Source: Ascaphus truei
Taxonomy: Eukaryota; Chordata; Amphibia; Anura; Ascaphidae
Assembly (NCBI GenBank): GCA_036426205.1
Contig: CM071568.1
Location: forward strand, 306,207,278 to 306,271,277
DNA: 64,000 bases
Reading direction: 5' to 3'
Below the pieces are notes generated by a model. That model did no database searches, had not been told where the DNA came from, and saw only the letters and a program-made list of their open reading frames with translations. Made by a program: the position numbers and the translations under genes. Positions 53,301 through 64,000 of this stretch are shown in pieces; within the stretch, counting starts at the first letter, position 1; every line of letters starts with the position of its first letter.

Positions 53301-53750
53301 TGTGAACAATATTACAGAAAGGATAACAGCATTTAAAACATAACTAACTATTGTTGCTCGATCTGTATCAAAACTAACCTGAAACCTTTGGGTATAAAAT
53401 TTGCATTAAAAACCCCCAAAACACTACTGAATATAAATATAATCTGCTATAGTCTTCTGACAGAAAACCTTTAAAACACAAAATAGAACAAACTGTAACA
53501 TAAAAATTATAGACACAGATTTAAAAACTGTTTGTTCATTTCTGGGATTGGAACAAGCTTGAAATAACTTTCTGGGCATCCTGCCAAAACCTTGGAACAA
53601 AACAAATAATAACAAACATTGCAATATAATTTGGAACAGCTTAAAAATACAGCTCCTCACACGGCCCGATTACAGAATAAAATGTGACTGCTATTTAAGA
53701 ATTAAAACTGGATTTTTGTCAAAAGGAAATTATAGGCTTAACATATACTT
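50301..53750. other. Unassigned sequence, probably decayed LTR-type material
   Basis: No domain, tandem array or repeat partner in this window. The stretch from TGTAGCGGC at about 51586 resembles an LTR start, but no matching end or second copy could be fixed. From about 52440 the sequence is AT-rich with short chance frames on both strands. Confidence 0.35.
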
Positions 53751-55500
53751 TAAACAGTTTATAGTTACTTGTTACAATCAAAAGAAAAATAATAATTGTC
53801 ATGGTAGCTAGTGATAGGTTATAATACACACCAAAATATCTGGGTTGAATTGAACACGACTTAGATATAATAAAGATAGTTTATTCCTTAGACAGGTGAA
53901 CACACAAGATAATACAAATAACAGACAATAAATAACACTTACTTAGGGGTTGGGTAATGAAGCAATCAGGTACAGGATTGGCAATTCATACAGCAATCAG
54001 GCATCAAGAAGTTGGTAAAATCAAAGACATCACGAAAAGCACGAAAGACACGAAGACTCTGAGTATAGCGCTTACACTCGTTTATATGGAGTTTCACTCC
54101 TATACCCTGGCATTGAGTGCAAGTTATTGGAGGACAATTATCTGCACCCAATCCCTCCTTGCCACCTCACTTGAGGGGCAATGTAATACCGGCCCACTGG
54201 GTGGATATTATTCTAATCAGGGGCTCATTTCCCTAGCCCCCCTCCTACAAGACTGGCATCTGAAAGTCTGCTTGGGACAGGAAAGTCTTTGTCCCAAAGT
54301 GTGAAAAACAAAACTTATCATAAAGTACCCACGTCCTGCTTTCCTTTGTGCTCGCATACACAAGCAGGGTGGGGGAGCCTTTGATCAGGTGGTTTATTGT
54401 AGACCACTTGTCTCACCCCCCCTGAGCATTAACATACCATATGGGCTCTGGGGTTTTCTACCAGACCCAAGATACAATACATTCTTTAATATTTACACAT
54501 ATTATAATAATCCGTTCTGTGGGTCTGAGCGGGCTGAAATTTGCCAGGTCCTCACGCCGGAGGACCTTTGCCATAGTGGCCAAATATCAACCTTCCACGA
54601 CCCACAGAACCGGAGATACAAAAAACAAGTTAAAATCCCCTATTAACGTTAATGCAGGATTCTTCGCTATAAGCTAAAAGAAATCTCTGCGTTTCACTCT
54701 CTCATTGAAATCAATGGGCTCTGCCGCTATAGGCTTTCAATGGAGCAACTCCGCCATTGAAGTCAATGGGGAAATCACAATTTTCACATTTGCCTATACT
54801 CCGTCTAGTTCACCGGAGAGGGCTGGAAATGGCCATGCAGTCATGCCGGAACAGTAACTACCTGCGACCAAAATCCTAGCCCTCTGGTACTCACAGAACC
54901 GGAGATATAGGCTTACACTTTTCACACTTTCGGACTTAGCCGTTTCAAAGCCACGCGGCTTTCCTCCATTAGAATCAGTATGGCCGGCGCCTCCATAGGA
55001 AATGCATGGGCTGGCGCTGCCATAGGATTCAATGGGACCTCCGCTCCGATTGGAGTGAATGGCGCGACCCTCGTGGCGAGCGCGACCCTTTACGGGGGTC
55101 CTTAATTCTCTGACCCGGTGGTGATCGAATGTGGGGGTTCCTAGGGTCTAGGGGCAAAAATAATTTTATTCCTGGGTGCCCTAGAACCTAAGTTTCCCAT
55201 GCCAATTGTGATTTAACTTGGCATAATGTGATCAATGCTCTTTTTTAGACAATGTATCTGCTTCTGCGGTCTGCGGTTTGGATGGCTGCCAACCCGTTCC
55301 TGGAGGTCGGCGTCGAGTAATACCCATTGAAATGAATGGCTTCATTGACTTACAATGGGGAACCGCCGCTCCTCCTCTCGGGTGCCACCATAAGTAAACT
55401 CACAACAGCCATTGCTGCCTGCAGCCATGCTCTTAAGCAGATATGCATTTAAGTATATATGTTTAAAGTAGTTATGAAGTTTAAAAAGGAAGTTCAAAAA
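53751..55500. other. Unassigned repeat-like sequence
   Basis: 53820-54300 reads like the transcribed end of an LTR-type element, but TG...CA borders are unclear. 54530-54910 holds two CACAGAACCGGAGATA words about 300 bp apart, implying an internal repeat. From 54900 the sequence is GC-richer with a run of short near-palindromes. No gene was supported. Confidence 0.35.
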
Positions 55501-55554
55501 GAAGTGGAAAAGTGGACAACATCTACTGCTTCTGATTCCTGCATTTGATCTACG

Positions 55555-58500
55555 TTGGAAAGGAGGATATCATCTATCCCAGACGGCACATCTCAACACT
55601 TAACTATTGCTGTGATGCCACCTTTATTTTTTATTTTTGCTGTAACCTCACTTATTTTCAAATTATGCACTTCCTTCCACCAGTCTCCTTATGTCTCTAA
55701 CTCTTTTCATATATGTCCATCTCTCCTTTCTTCCCCACTTCTCAGTTCACATGAACTCCTTTCTTACCTGCGCCCTATGTCACCACACAGCTATATACCC
55801 TGCACTAAAACACATCCCTACAAATCATACTCACACATTCTCTTTATTTCCATGCTTCTCCTCCTTGCTTCTGGGGATATCTCTCCCAATCCTGGTCCCT
55901 GCCTTATTTCTACCTGCTCTAGTCCTCGCCTCCTGCATGCAAATTCTACTCCTTCTGGTGTAAACCCCTCCAACCTCATACCCATCCCCTGCCACCCTCC
56001 CTCCTCTCTCCCTTTCTCCTGTGCCCTTTGGAATGCTCACTTCCTCTCTAACAAGTTCCTCTCTGTGCATGACTTCTTTCTCTCTCACTCCCTGCTTCTC
56101 TTTGCTATAACTGAGACCTGGCTCACTGAGTCTGACTCTGCTCTGGAAGCTGCCCTCTCTTACGGTGGCCTTTCCTTCTCCCACACTCCGCGCCCTCATG
56201 GCAGGGGTGGAGGCGTGGGGCTCCTGCTCTCCTCTCTCTACCATTACCGAACCCTTCCTATTCCCCCTCTTTTGCTTTTCCCTCCTTTGAGGTTCACACT
56301 GTCCAGATCTTCTCTCCTCTCCCTGTCCATGTGGCGATCATCTATCGCCCACCTTCCTCTATTCATCCCTCTTCTGTCTTTCTCTCTCACTTTGAATCCT
56401 GGCTCTCTTTCTTTCTCTCCTCAGACTCCCCTGTTCTTCTCCTTCGGGACTTCAATTGCCACATTGATGACCCCTCTCTCCCTTGGGCTTCCCACTTTCT
56501 CTCTCCAAACTCTTCTTTTGGCCTTCAACAGTGGACTTCAGCCAGCACCCACAAGGATGGCCACTACTTAGACCAGGTTTTCACTAAAAACTTCTCTCGC
56601 TTTGATTTCTCCATTTCCCTTTTTCCTCTCTCTGACCATCACCTCATCTCATTCTCTCTATCTCGCTTCTCCCCTTCTCCACCTCCATCTACCGCTCTGT
56701 TCTGCAGAAACCTGCGCTCTATTCACTTACCTGACTTTGAGTCCACTTTACACTCCTCCCTCTCCTCTCTCAGCTCTGCTACAGACCCTGACAACCTGGT
56801 CAGGAAATAGAACTCTGCCCTGTCCTCCTCTCTTGATCTACATGCCCCGCTTTCTCTCTGCCGCACTCGCCCTTCTAACCCTAGATTCTGGCTAAATTCC
56901 CACACGCGCAGGCTGCGTTCCTCCACTCGTTCCTCTGAACGCCTCTGAAGGAAATCTCATACTCTCGCAGACTTCCTTCACTACAAATTTGTGCTATCCT
57001 GTTTCAACTCTGCCCTCTCGCAAGCTAAACAAGCCTACTTTTCTTCAATAATCAACATGTACAAGTCTAACCCACGCCGACTGTTCTCTGTCTTTGATAC
57101 TCTACTCAAACCACCCTCAGCTGCCTCTCCCTCCTCCATCTCCGCTAAGGACTTTGCTGACTATTTTAAGGAAAAGGTGAAATCCATACGGCAGAACATA
57201 CCCTCTGTTTCTTCCTCCCATCCTACACCTCTTCCTAACTCTCCTCCTTCCTTCCTTGACTCTTTTTGCACGGTCTCAGAGGAGGATGTGTCGCTGTTGA
57301 TCGCCTCTTCTCCCTCTACCACTTGCCCTCTTGACCCCATTCCCTCCCATCTCCTAAAACCTCTTGTTACTACTATAATCCCTACGCTCACACACATTTT
57401 TAACTCCTCCCTCTGCTCTGGAACCTTTCCATCCTCCTTCAAACATGCAACAGTCATACCACTACTCAAAAACAGAAAGCTTGACCCTACCTGTCTTTCT
57501 AACTATCGACTTGTCTCCCTCCTGCCTTTTGCCTCTAAACTCCTTGAACGTCTTGTTTTCTCTCGCTTGCTCCATTTTCTCAACACCTATTCTCTCCTAG
57601 ACCCTCTACAATCTGGCTTCCGCACTGCTCACTCCACGGAAACAGCCCTCACTAAAATAACTGATGACCTCCATGCTGCCAAAGACAGAAGTCATTAAAC
57701 TCTGCTCATACTGCTGCGGCCAAGTTTATTCGAGCATTTGCCCGTTCTTGGCTGCAGCAGTATCCTGGCGCGCCGGAGGGTGACGGGCGCGCGCCGAAGC
57801 AGCAGAAGAGCGCCCTCCGATCAGGGCGCTCTCCCTACCGCTGCCGGGTCCGCCGGGTCCCCCGGAACCCCCTGCCGCCGTCCCGCGATCGCGGGACACC
57901 AGGGCTCCCTCGGGGAGCCCTGGACGCGCGTGCAGGGGGCGCAGGCTCCCGATGACGCGTGACCGCGCGTCACCGAGGGGCGGCCACTAGCAAGCCGGGA
58001 AATCTCCCGGCTTGCGGTACCGGCCACACTTTAATAAAGTGTGTCGGTAGTGTATTACTCGACTTCTCTGCAGCTTTTGACACCGTGGACCACCCTCTTC
58101 TCCTTCATATTCTCCATACTCTTGGTATTCGGAACAAAGCTCTATCCTGGATCTTATCCTACCTCTCCCATCATACTTTCAGTGTCTCTTCTGGGCTCAG
58201 TCCTGGGACCTCTTCTCTTTTCTCTGTACACACTCTCTCTAGGTGACCTAATAACATATTTTGGGTTTAATTATCACCTCTATGATGACGACACACAAAT
58301 ATACTTTTCAACACCCGACCTTACATCTGCTGTACAAATCAAAGTTTCTGAATGTCTCTCTGCAATATCATCCTGGATGTCCCTCCGCCGCCTTAAACTC
58401 AACATGGCTAAAACAGAGCTCCTCATACTTCCTCCCAAACCTGGCCCTACTACATCCTTCCACATTACTGTTGGAACTACGATCATTCACCCAGTAGCCC

Positions 58501-59115
58501 AAACACGCTGCCTTGGGGTCACACTCGACTCTTCTCTCACATTCGCAACTTACATTCAAAACATTTCTAAAACCTGTCGCTTTTTCCTCCGCAATATAAC
58601 AAAGATACGCCCTTTCCTCTGTTGCTCGACTGCTAAAACTCTGACAGGCCCTCATTCTCTCCCGTCTTGATTACTGTAACCTCCTGCTGTCCAGCCTTCC
58701 TGCCTCTCACCTCTCTCCCCTACAATCTATCGTAAACGCTGCTGCCAGAATCACTCTATTCTTTCCTAGATCTGTCTCAGCATCTCCCCTCATGAAATCC
58801 CTCTCCTGGCTTCCAAACATATCCCGCATCTCACACTCCATTCTTCTCCTCACTTTTATAGCTTTACACTATTCTGCCCCTCCTTACATCTCAGCCCTAA
58901 TTTCTCGTTATGCACCATCCAGACTCTTGCGTTCGTCTCAAGGATGTCTTCTTTCTACCCCGTTTGTATCTAAAGCCCTCTCCCGCCTTAAACCTTTTTC
59001 CCTGACTGGCCCACACTTCTGGAATGCCCTTCCCATCAGTACCCGACTAGCACCCTCTCTATCCACCTTTAAAACCCACCTTAAGACACACTTGCTTAAA
59101 GAAGCATATGAATAG
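55555..59115 (+). pseudogene. L2/CR1-type ORF2: endonuclease and RT, frameshifted
   Basis: Segment one (55555-56571) has a hydrophobic N-terminus, a 2A-like SGDISPNPGP and endonuclease motifs FAITETWL and HGRGGGVGLL. Segment two (56331-56810) has LLRDFNCH (the usual G of GDFN is R) and SDHHLISFSL. Segment three (56991-57698) holds RT motifs [12 protein letters not shown] and [19 protein letters not shown]. After a TAA near 57696 and the MITE the frame resumes [13 protein letters not shown], then [13 protein letters not shown] and [11 protein letters not shown]. The last piece (58792-59115) ends KTHLLKEAYE. A two-base loss near 58645 relative to the copy at 21.6 kb is one frameshift. Inactive. 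Confidence 0.85.
57711..58052. mobile_element. MITE with TA target duplication inside LINE ORF2
   Basis: 342 bp, GC-rich, flanked by TA at 57709-57710 and 58053-58054. Removing it with one TA restores the LINE frame across the site (CTC ATA TTA CTC GAC, read L-I-L-L-D before FSAAFD). The ends are imperfect inverted repeats: CTGCTGCGGCCAAGTTTATT against CACTACCGACACACTTTATT. It shares TTTATTCGAGCA near its left end with the MITE at 20538-20900. No transposase is encoded; Tc1/mariner-like mobilisation is inference from the TA target. Confidence 0.8.
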
Positions 59116-59400
59116 CACTGTGGATATTCTGAACACATGATACATAAAGCTTGGCCCCCTGCAGACGCACTTACCAGAACTCCCTCCTACTGTCTCTGTA
59201 CGTTCTCCCTACCTACCAATTAGACTGTAAGCTCCTCGGGACAGGGGCTCCTCTTCCTTAATGTTACTTTTATGTCTAAAGCACTTATTCCCATGATCTG
59301 TTATTTATATTATCTGTTATTTATTTGATTACCACATGTATTACCACTGTGAAGCGCTATGTACATTAATGGCGCTATATAAACAAAGACATACAATACA

Positions 59401-59910
59401 ATAAAATACCTGCAGGTCTTCTGATGAAAATGTGCCCAATTCGCCAGTCTCCCCATAGGATCGTATGGAGCTGCAACGGTGACCTATGGGGAGCTGCAAA
59501 ATGGAGCCTGCAAAGGTGGAAAAATGGAACAAAGGGCTATAATCACTCCTTAACTATTAACCCTTTCCCTACCGCATCGATCGCAGTGTATGTGTTGGTG
59601 CAGACACTGGAATGGGAAAAATACATATTTACAGGGGAATACACATTTGGGTGCTGAAGCAGGGTAAAAACACATTTCTGGTCCGCAGTCTAGTTAACCC
59701 CTTGCTTCCCAAGTGTAACCCCTTTAATACCGGGTCAAACCCCCTCTCCCATGACAATAATACAACAAAAATTACCAAGACAAGGCAATGCAAAACTATT
59801 TGATCCTGCCTGCAAACTATATTAATAAAAAAATGTCCCTTTATTTTATTATCATATCCTAAACTACAGTTAAACCTAATTTGTAGCTACAGAGCTTCAG
59901 TTATCTTTCG

Positions 59911-59950
<40 letters not shown>

Positions 59951-60570
59951 TGACATGGATATAGAGAAGTTGCAAAAGGATGTCTTTCTGGTTTTAAGAA
60001 ATCATCGTCTGGCCAGAACAAATTAATCCTTAAAATATACCAGGTACCGGGCTTAATTATAATTTCTTTTCCTTTTTTCACATTTGCCCATTCTTTGTCC
60101 TTCTCTCAATAACCAGTCAAACTCTCCCTTTCCCAATATTGATTAGTTTGTGTTATAGAGGGGGTGTAAACCTTTAAATATTAAACTTCAACAAGAGCAA
60201 TAAATTATATTCTTTTTTTAGAAACACTTGCAAGTTCCTAGATAATAATTTTTTATACATACAATAAACCGACATTCATATTATTCAATGCACATAAAAC
60301 TTTCACATGGTTAGGATTCACTCAGATTTTATAAGCATACAGGGATTACTCAATCAATCAACCTTTTTACCTTATTTATAAAAATCTAATAAAACATTCT
60401 GGGGGAAAACTAATTTCCCTACCTTGAATTTACACATAAAACATATTTTCCACTGAGATTTACAATACTTGAGTAAACCTGAGATTCTCAATATCGGTGG
60501 GCAAGTCCCGTCCAAATTTAGACAAAAATAATCTACTAAAAATAATTTTTTTTAAAAATCGATAGACTAT
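59401..60570. other. Unassigned sequence with a (CT)n microsatellite
   Basis: Mostly AT-rich non-coding sequence. A pure CT tract lies at about 59913-59948. A minus-strand frame at 59887-60081 runs into that tract and has no recognised domain. Confidence 0.4.
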
Positions 60571-60574
60571 AACC

Positions 60575-60705
60575 TTGGTTTCTCTTGTTCTCTTCTTAGG
60601 GGCTGCACTGCAATTACTGGCAAAATGTCCTGTCTCTTTACAATTATAATACTTTCTGCCCTTTATTTTCCATTGCTTTCTTAGCTTCCCTGCTCTTTTT
60701 TAGCA
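60575..60705 (-). pseudogene. Retroviral-type nucleocapsid zinc-knuckle relic
   Basis: On the minus strand about 40 codons read KGRKYYNCKETGHFASNC followed by basic residues. This is the CX2CX4HX4C zinc knuckle of an endogenous retrovirus or LTR-element Gag, with the first cysteine replaced by tyrosine (TAT for TGT). Flanking frames are broken and no other Gag or Pol motif was found nearby. Confidence 0.6.
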
Positions 60706-61249
60706 TTTTCCGTGGTTGATTATGAATATATATATATATTTTTTTAACATAAATACATTGCTTTGATACAGTAAGTTAGTAAGTAGTTATTTAGAAGATG
60801 TAGCGTAATATTTTAGAACGGCATGCTTCAGTTACAGTAGAAAAACACGTGTGTTTAGATGCATCATTAAGTTTATATTTAACCTCTACATTGCTGTAAT
60901 TAATATTACATATCTACTTCTTTAACAGATGTTGAAATCTCCGTTCCAGACAGAAGATAATGTGAATGGATGTATCCAAACTGTCAACATGCAATCTTTT
61001 ATATATCCTAGCTAATATTAGATGACATCATTTGCTTAGCTGAATGAATATAGGTTTTAGGGTATTTTCGATTACGTTGAAATGTGTGTAAACATGACAA
61101 TAAACGTTGAAATTACATCTTGTGTTAGTGCTCCATTTTTGTCAATCTGTAAGAGGGGTTAAGGCTGCACTCCACAGAGAAAGATGCATACAATTTACCG
61201 GTGCTGCTGGTTCAAGGAAGTACCTGCCATAAACTCCAAAGTACTCTGA
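60706..61249. other. AT-rich sequence, no gene
   Basis: Nothing recognised apart from an AT tract near 60727-60740 and a polyadenylation-type AATAAA at about 61099. Confidence 0.4.
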
Positions 61250-61355
61250 GGAAAAGAAGGGATCCAGCGCTCCACGGATTTCTGAATAAGAAAGTGTGGC
61301 ACAATAAATCCTTTCTTATTCAGAAATCCGTGGAGCGCTGGATCCCTTCTTTTCC
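61250..61355. repeat. Perfect 45-bp inverted repeat with 16-base loop
   Basis: The left arm 61250-61294 starts GGAAAAGAAGGGATCCAGCG. The right arm 61311-61355 is its exact reverse complement, ending CGCTGGATCCCTTCTTTTCC. The loop TGTGGCACAATAAATC is at 61295-61310. Confidence 0.95.
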
Positions 61356-62094
61356 CTATTTTTGTCAATGTCATGCTGATGACACTTTGACATCACTCAA
61401 AGAATAGAATAAATGTTTTCCTATATCGTCTGAACAAAGAAACATTTAGTTATAGTGAAACGGTAATGTATTGGTCAAAGTTCTACATGAGTAATTGTAT
61501 GAAGCATTTACATGAAAGATTAATATAGAAATGTGTGGTTTAAACCTACAAATATTACTTATGGTAGGGATACATGCCAGGTTACTGATAGAAGATATAA
61601 ACATGTCATCCGCTCATACTCCTGCAGACAGTCCAATTATGTATATAGTAATAGTTACATAAGTGGCAATAATACTATTAAGTAAGGAATGTGAACCATA
61701 ACAATTGTCTAAATATTTAAGAACCCAATTAATAATTAATTGTTTAGAAGTTTATAATGAAGTTTCAAGTTGTTTCAAAAAAAGATATATAATCATGTAG
61801 AGTAGTTAAGTTGTAATATAACACTATGCATAGTCATCAATACAGCACTATCTCTTCACTTAATACCCAATATTCTGCATTTAAGGAAGCACACATTGTA
61901 CAGGTGGGGGGAAACATTATTTATACAAGAACAAATGTGTTAAACATTGACATACCGTTGGCAGACGAACTTCGGATCATTCACTACAAAATGTTCAGTT
62001 CATTGGAGAGAGCAGGATCCTATGATTAGATACACACAATGCAATGTGACACACATCACGTGATGATTATAGATTCGATTATATCAAAGAAAAT
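61356..62094. other. AT-rich sequence, no gene
   Basis: Short chance frames only. It could be the 3' flank of the Harbinger element that follows on the minus strand; no terminal inverted repeat was found. Confidence 0.4.
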
Positions 62095-62712
62095 CTAACA
62101 TGTGAAAAAATTCTCTAAAAACGTCCGGCGAGTCTCCACCCAACTGGCTGTATGGTCCCTAGCCCCTGGAGGAGGCACGGGAGGATCCTCCTCTAAATCC
62201 TCCCGAATGTTGCTTTGAAGATTCTGACGTAGGGCAATGTTGTGCAGAATGCAACAACAAATCACTCTGTTACGATCAAGCTTATTCTAAAGCTTAACCG
62301 CAATTTTCTCTAGCTTTTATATTTTCGCGCCGAAATTGGTCGCGCGCCAGCCGCATCTTGCGGCCGCGCGCGGCCGTTTCTTCAATCAGCGCTAATGGCG
62401 CTGAACAATAGAAGCGCCTGTGGCACCGAGAAAAAAAAAATCAGCGTCTGCACGGGGTTTTAAATTCCCTGCGGAGGCAGCCGTATTAGTTTAAATCTGA
62501 TCGCCACTGTATTTTGCCAACCTTCGCTGGCGAATACTGTAGCGCCCCACCAGATCTATCAAGACAGCTAAAACGACTTTTCAACAATCCAAATGTCCTC
62601 TCAATCACCGAGCGTGTGGATATGTGTGCGGCATTAAATCGTTCCTCTTCAGGGGTTTGAGTATTACCCAGTGGGGTCAGAAGCCAAGGCTGGCTTCCAT
62701 ATCCTGAGTTGC
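62095..62712 (-). pseudogene. Harbinger (HARBI1-type) transposase, last exon, split by an insertion
   Basis: Harbinger transposases are DDE nucleases. The upstream half (sense) reads NSGYGSQPWLLTPLGN, then FNAAHISTRSVIERTFGLLK and RFSCLDRSGGALQYSPAKV. After an insertion of about 235 bp (62281-62520) it resumes VICCCILHNIALRQNL and ends WVETRRTFLENFFT and a TAG at 62095. These are the conserved C-terminal blocks of HARBI1-type proteins. The exon begins at 62712 right after a pyrimidine tract and AG (CTGTCTTCTAG), a plausible splice acceptor, as Harbinger genes often have introns. The N-terminal exons, first catalytic Asp and Myb-like partner were not seen. Confidence 0.85.
62281..62520. mobile_element. 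Unclassified insertion within the Harbinger transposase
   Basis: About 235 bp with a GC-rich core (GCGGCCGCGCGCGGCCG near 62360) and AT-rich ends separates two adjoining transposase blocks. No clear terminal inverted repeat or target duplication was resolved, so edges are approximate. A short non-autonomous DNA element is the simplest explanation. Confidence 0.5.
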
Positions 62713-62908
62713 CTAGAAGACAGTCAAATCACATGAATGTTAATATATGTAACAATATTCAAAACATTGGCTATTGCCATTTCCTAGTACATGAGGGAAT
62801 AAAATACAACACATGACCTAACAATCAAATCTTCATTATCTAAAATTACGCTGCATGACATGTATTAGATATACAACTTCACAAATGTTAAGTATTTGTG
62901 GTTACTTA
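62713..62908. other. Probable Harbinger intron sequence
   Basis: AT-rich, directly upstream in sense of the transposase last exon and its splice acceptor. No other exon was recognised before the LTR at 62909. Confidence 0.4.
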
Positions 62909-63710
62909 TGTAACGGTATTTCTGACCCGGCCTGACCCACCCAATCTCACATTGGCCCCTGTGGTCTAACCGGTCCCCATTACAGTGTGGTAGTGTCTGG
63001 TGGTGCACCTGTTGGCAACAGGACTCCTGAGTCTCCCGCATGATGGTGTGTGGGGAGCACCCGTCCAGACAGGCAGCTGAGGTAGTGTGCTGAGTCCTAC
63101 CTAGTTCCAGTGCAGCGCCTCCACCTCATCAGGGTCCCTTCGGTCACTTGGGGATGGTCCTGGTGAGGAACTCCTCGGTGGTGCAGCCCCCTGTGCAATC
63201 ACTTGACTCTTACACACGAGGGTTTCTGTGATCAGCTTCATCTTTATTGATACGGTGGGCTAGCTGCCCTCCACAGTGGGGTATCTCTAGCCCGTCATTG
63301 CGCCCGTGCTTTCCTTTGAAAGGTATGTCACCTTGATCAGGGATTCCCTATCCCAGCAGGGATATCTTCCTTCTGCGCCAGGTCCCTGGACACAGGCTCC
63401 TACTGCAGCTATTATAACATAACTGTCTTGACTACTTGAACTTGAACTTGACAGAACTACTCAGAACTACTCCTCCACTTAGCAGAACTAACTTTTGACA
63501 CAGTGTACACTTGTGTACACTCTGGAAGCTGACACACCCCTGACATCACTAACCATGGAGTCAGAGCATGTGACCACTCCCATCCATACACAGGGCACCC
63601 CACCAGGGTGTGAGGGCAAACCTCCATAATTACTGCTGGCATGCCCACAACTTACCAGGCCTTACTGTCAGCAGGAGAGATGACTGTAGCCATTTTACAT
63701 GACCGCTACA
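62909..63710 (-). mobile_element. 3' LTR of a gypsy-like element
   Basis: The ends form the short inverted repeat TGTARCGG/CCGYTACA (plus-strand TGTAACGG at 62909, CCGCTACA at 63703). In sense an AATAAA lies at 63243-63248 (complement) within the LTR. Just outside its sense 5' end is a polypurine tract CACCAGGGGGAGAA, so this is the 3' LTR of an element that extends to the right. Length 802 bp. Confidence 0.75.
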
Positions 63711-64000
63711 TTCTCCCCCTGGTGAATCCCATCGTCCTCGCTGGGACCTAAATTTGTATACCCTTTTCCAGGAAGCACTGAAACACAAAACATAATTAGA
63801 ACATCTTACAAATTTTCATAATGCATACAGAAAATTGTCTACAGTACACTCCGCCAAGCCCGCCCCGACCAGCAGCCACGAACCCGCGTAATGCATAGTA
63901 CCTCCTAAAAGTAGTGACTGGGGTCAGGTTTTCTTACCTCCCTACCACCCATATCCAGGACCGTAACATAGTAATGTCTCGGCAGTCCCCTCTCGGGCCT
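63711..64000 (-). mobile_element. Internal 3' end of the gypsy-like element
   Basis: Sense codons next to the LTR can read GPSEDDGIHQGENV, overlapping the polypurine tract, as the end of Pol does in many gypsy elements. Upstream of that a pyrimidine-rich stretch ending TTTCAG is present, and the rest is outside the window. No integrase or RT motif is visible here. Confidence 0.5.

Larger units (their letters stand above)
55500..59400 (+). mobile_element. L2/CR1-type LINE, near full-length but broken
   Basis: ORF2 (endonuclease and RT) is spread over several frames from 55555 to 59115, followed by a 3' UTR shared with 20473-21120 and a tail ACATACAATACAATA near 59388. It is interrupted by a TA-flanked MITE at 57711-58052. 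The 5' boundary is approximate. Confidence 0.85.

Noticed and set aside
58368..58655. Minus-strand frames over the L2 RT (also the plus-strand frame at 21529-21729)
   Set aside because: Antisense shadows of the LINE coding sequence; the two match each other because the LINE copies are in opposite orientation.

Overview
The window is vertebrate genomic DNA made almost entirely of transposable elements and tandem repeats. I found no host protein-coding gene and no RNA gene of the host. The mix fits an amphibian, most likely a frog: Penelope-like elements (PLEs) with GIY-YIG endonuclease, a Tx1/L1-type LINE, L2/CR1-type LINEs, a Harbinger (HARBI1-type) transposase, a PNMA-like Ty3/gypsy Gag, and TA-targeting MITEs. 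The taxon is an inference from element types, not a match to a named species. A 49-base run of N (36397-36445) and indel-rich stretches beside it show a draft long-read assembly.

Layout. 1-7.6 kb: dispersed repeat family A, a LINE 3' fragment, a 32-bp satellite, repeat family B, then a 41-bp satellite arranged as direct and inverted blocks. 7.6-16.1 kb: decayed plus-strand PLE remnants of several families (reverse transcriptase and GIY-YIG scraps, hammerhead-like GAAACGC boxes), with repeat family C at 10.7-12.5 kb. 16.1-22.7 kb: second copies of A, the 32-bp satellite and C, leading into a palindrome of about 3 kb whose right arm is split by an L2-type LINE, itself split by a MITE. 22.7-26.7 kb: LTR-like sequence and a minus-strand Ty3/gypsy gag cut off inside the protease. 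27.1-32.2 kb: two L1/Tx1-type copies head to tail, both without ORF1. 32.2-49.0 kb: a head-to-tail array of at least five PLE units on the minus strand. 49.0-50.3 kb: an inverted copy of C with long foldbacks. 50.3-55.4 kb: unassigned AT-rich and LTR-like sequence. 55.5-59.4 kb: a broken L2-type LINE carrying a TA-flanked MITE. 59.4-64 kb: a retroviral-type zinc-knuckle relic, a perfect 45-bp hairpin, a split Harbinger transposase and a 3' LTR of a gypsy-like element that runs off the window.

The PLE array is the most informative part. Each full unit reads, in sense order: leader, ORF1 (325 aa), reverse transcriptase plus GIY-YIG ORF, pyrimidine tract, hammerhead-like motif with AATAAA. ORF1 and the RT ORF overlap in the -1 frame. 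A canonical A AAA AAC slippery heptamer sits in the ORF1 frame inside that overlap in all three copies that retain it, and the RT frame has no AUG before its conserved N-terminus. This predicts an ORF1-RT-endonuclease fusion made by -1 frameshifting. One unit also carries an exact 1350-bp in-frame duplication, giving an open 1256-codon frame with the order RT, endonuclease, partial RT, endonuclease.
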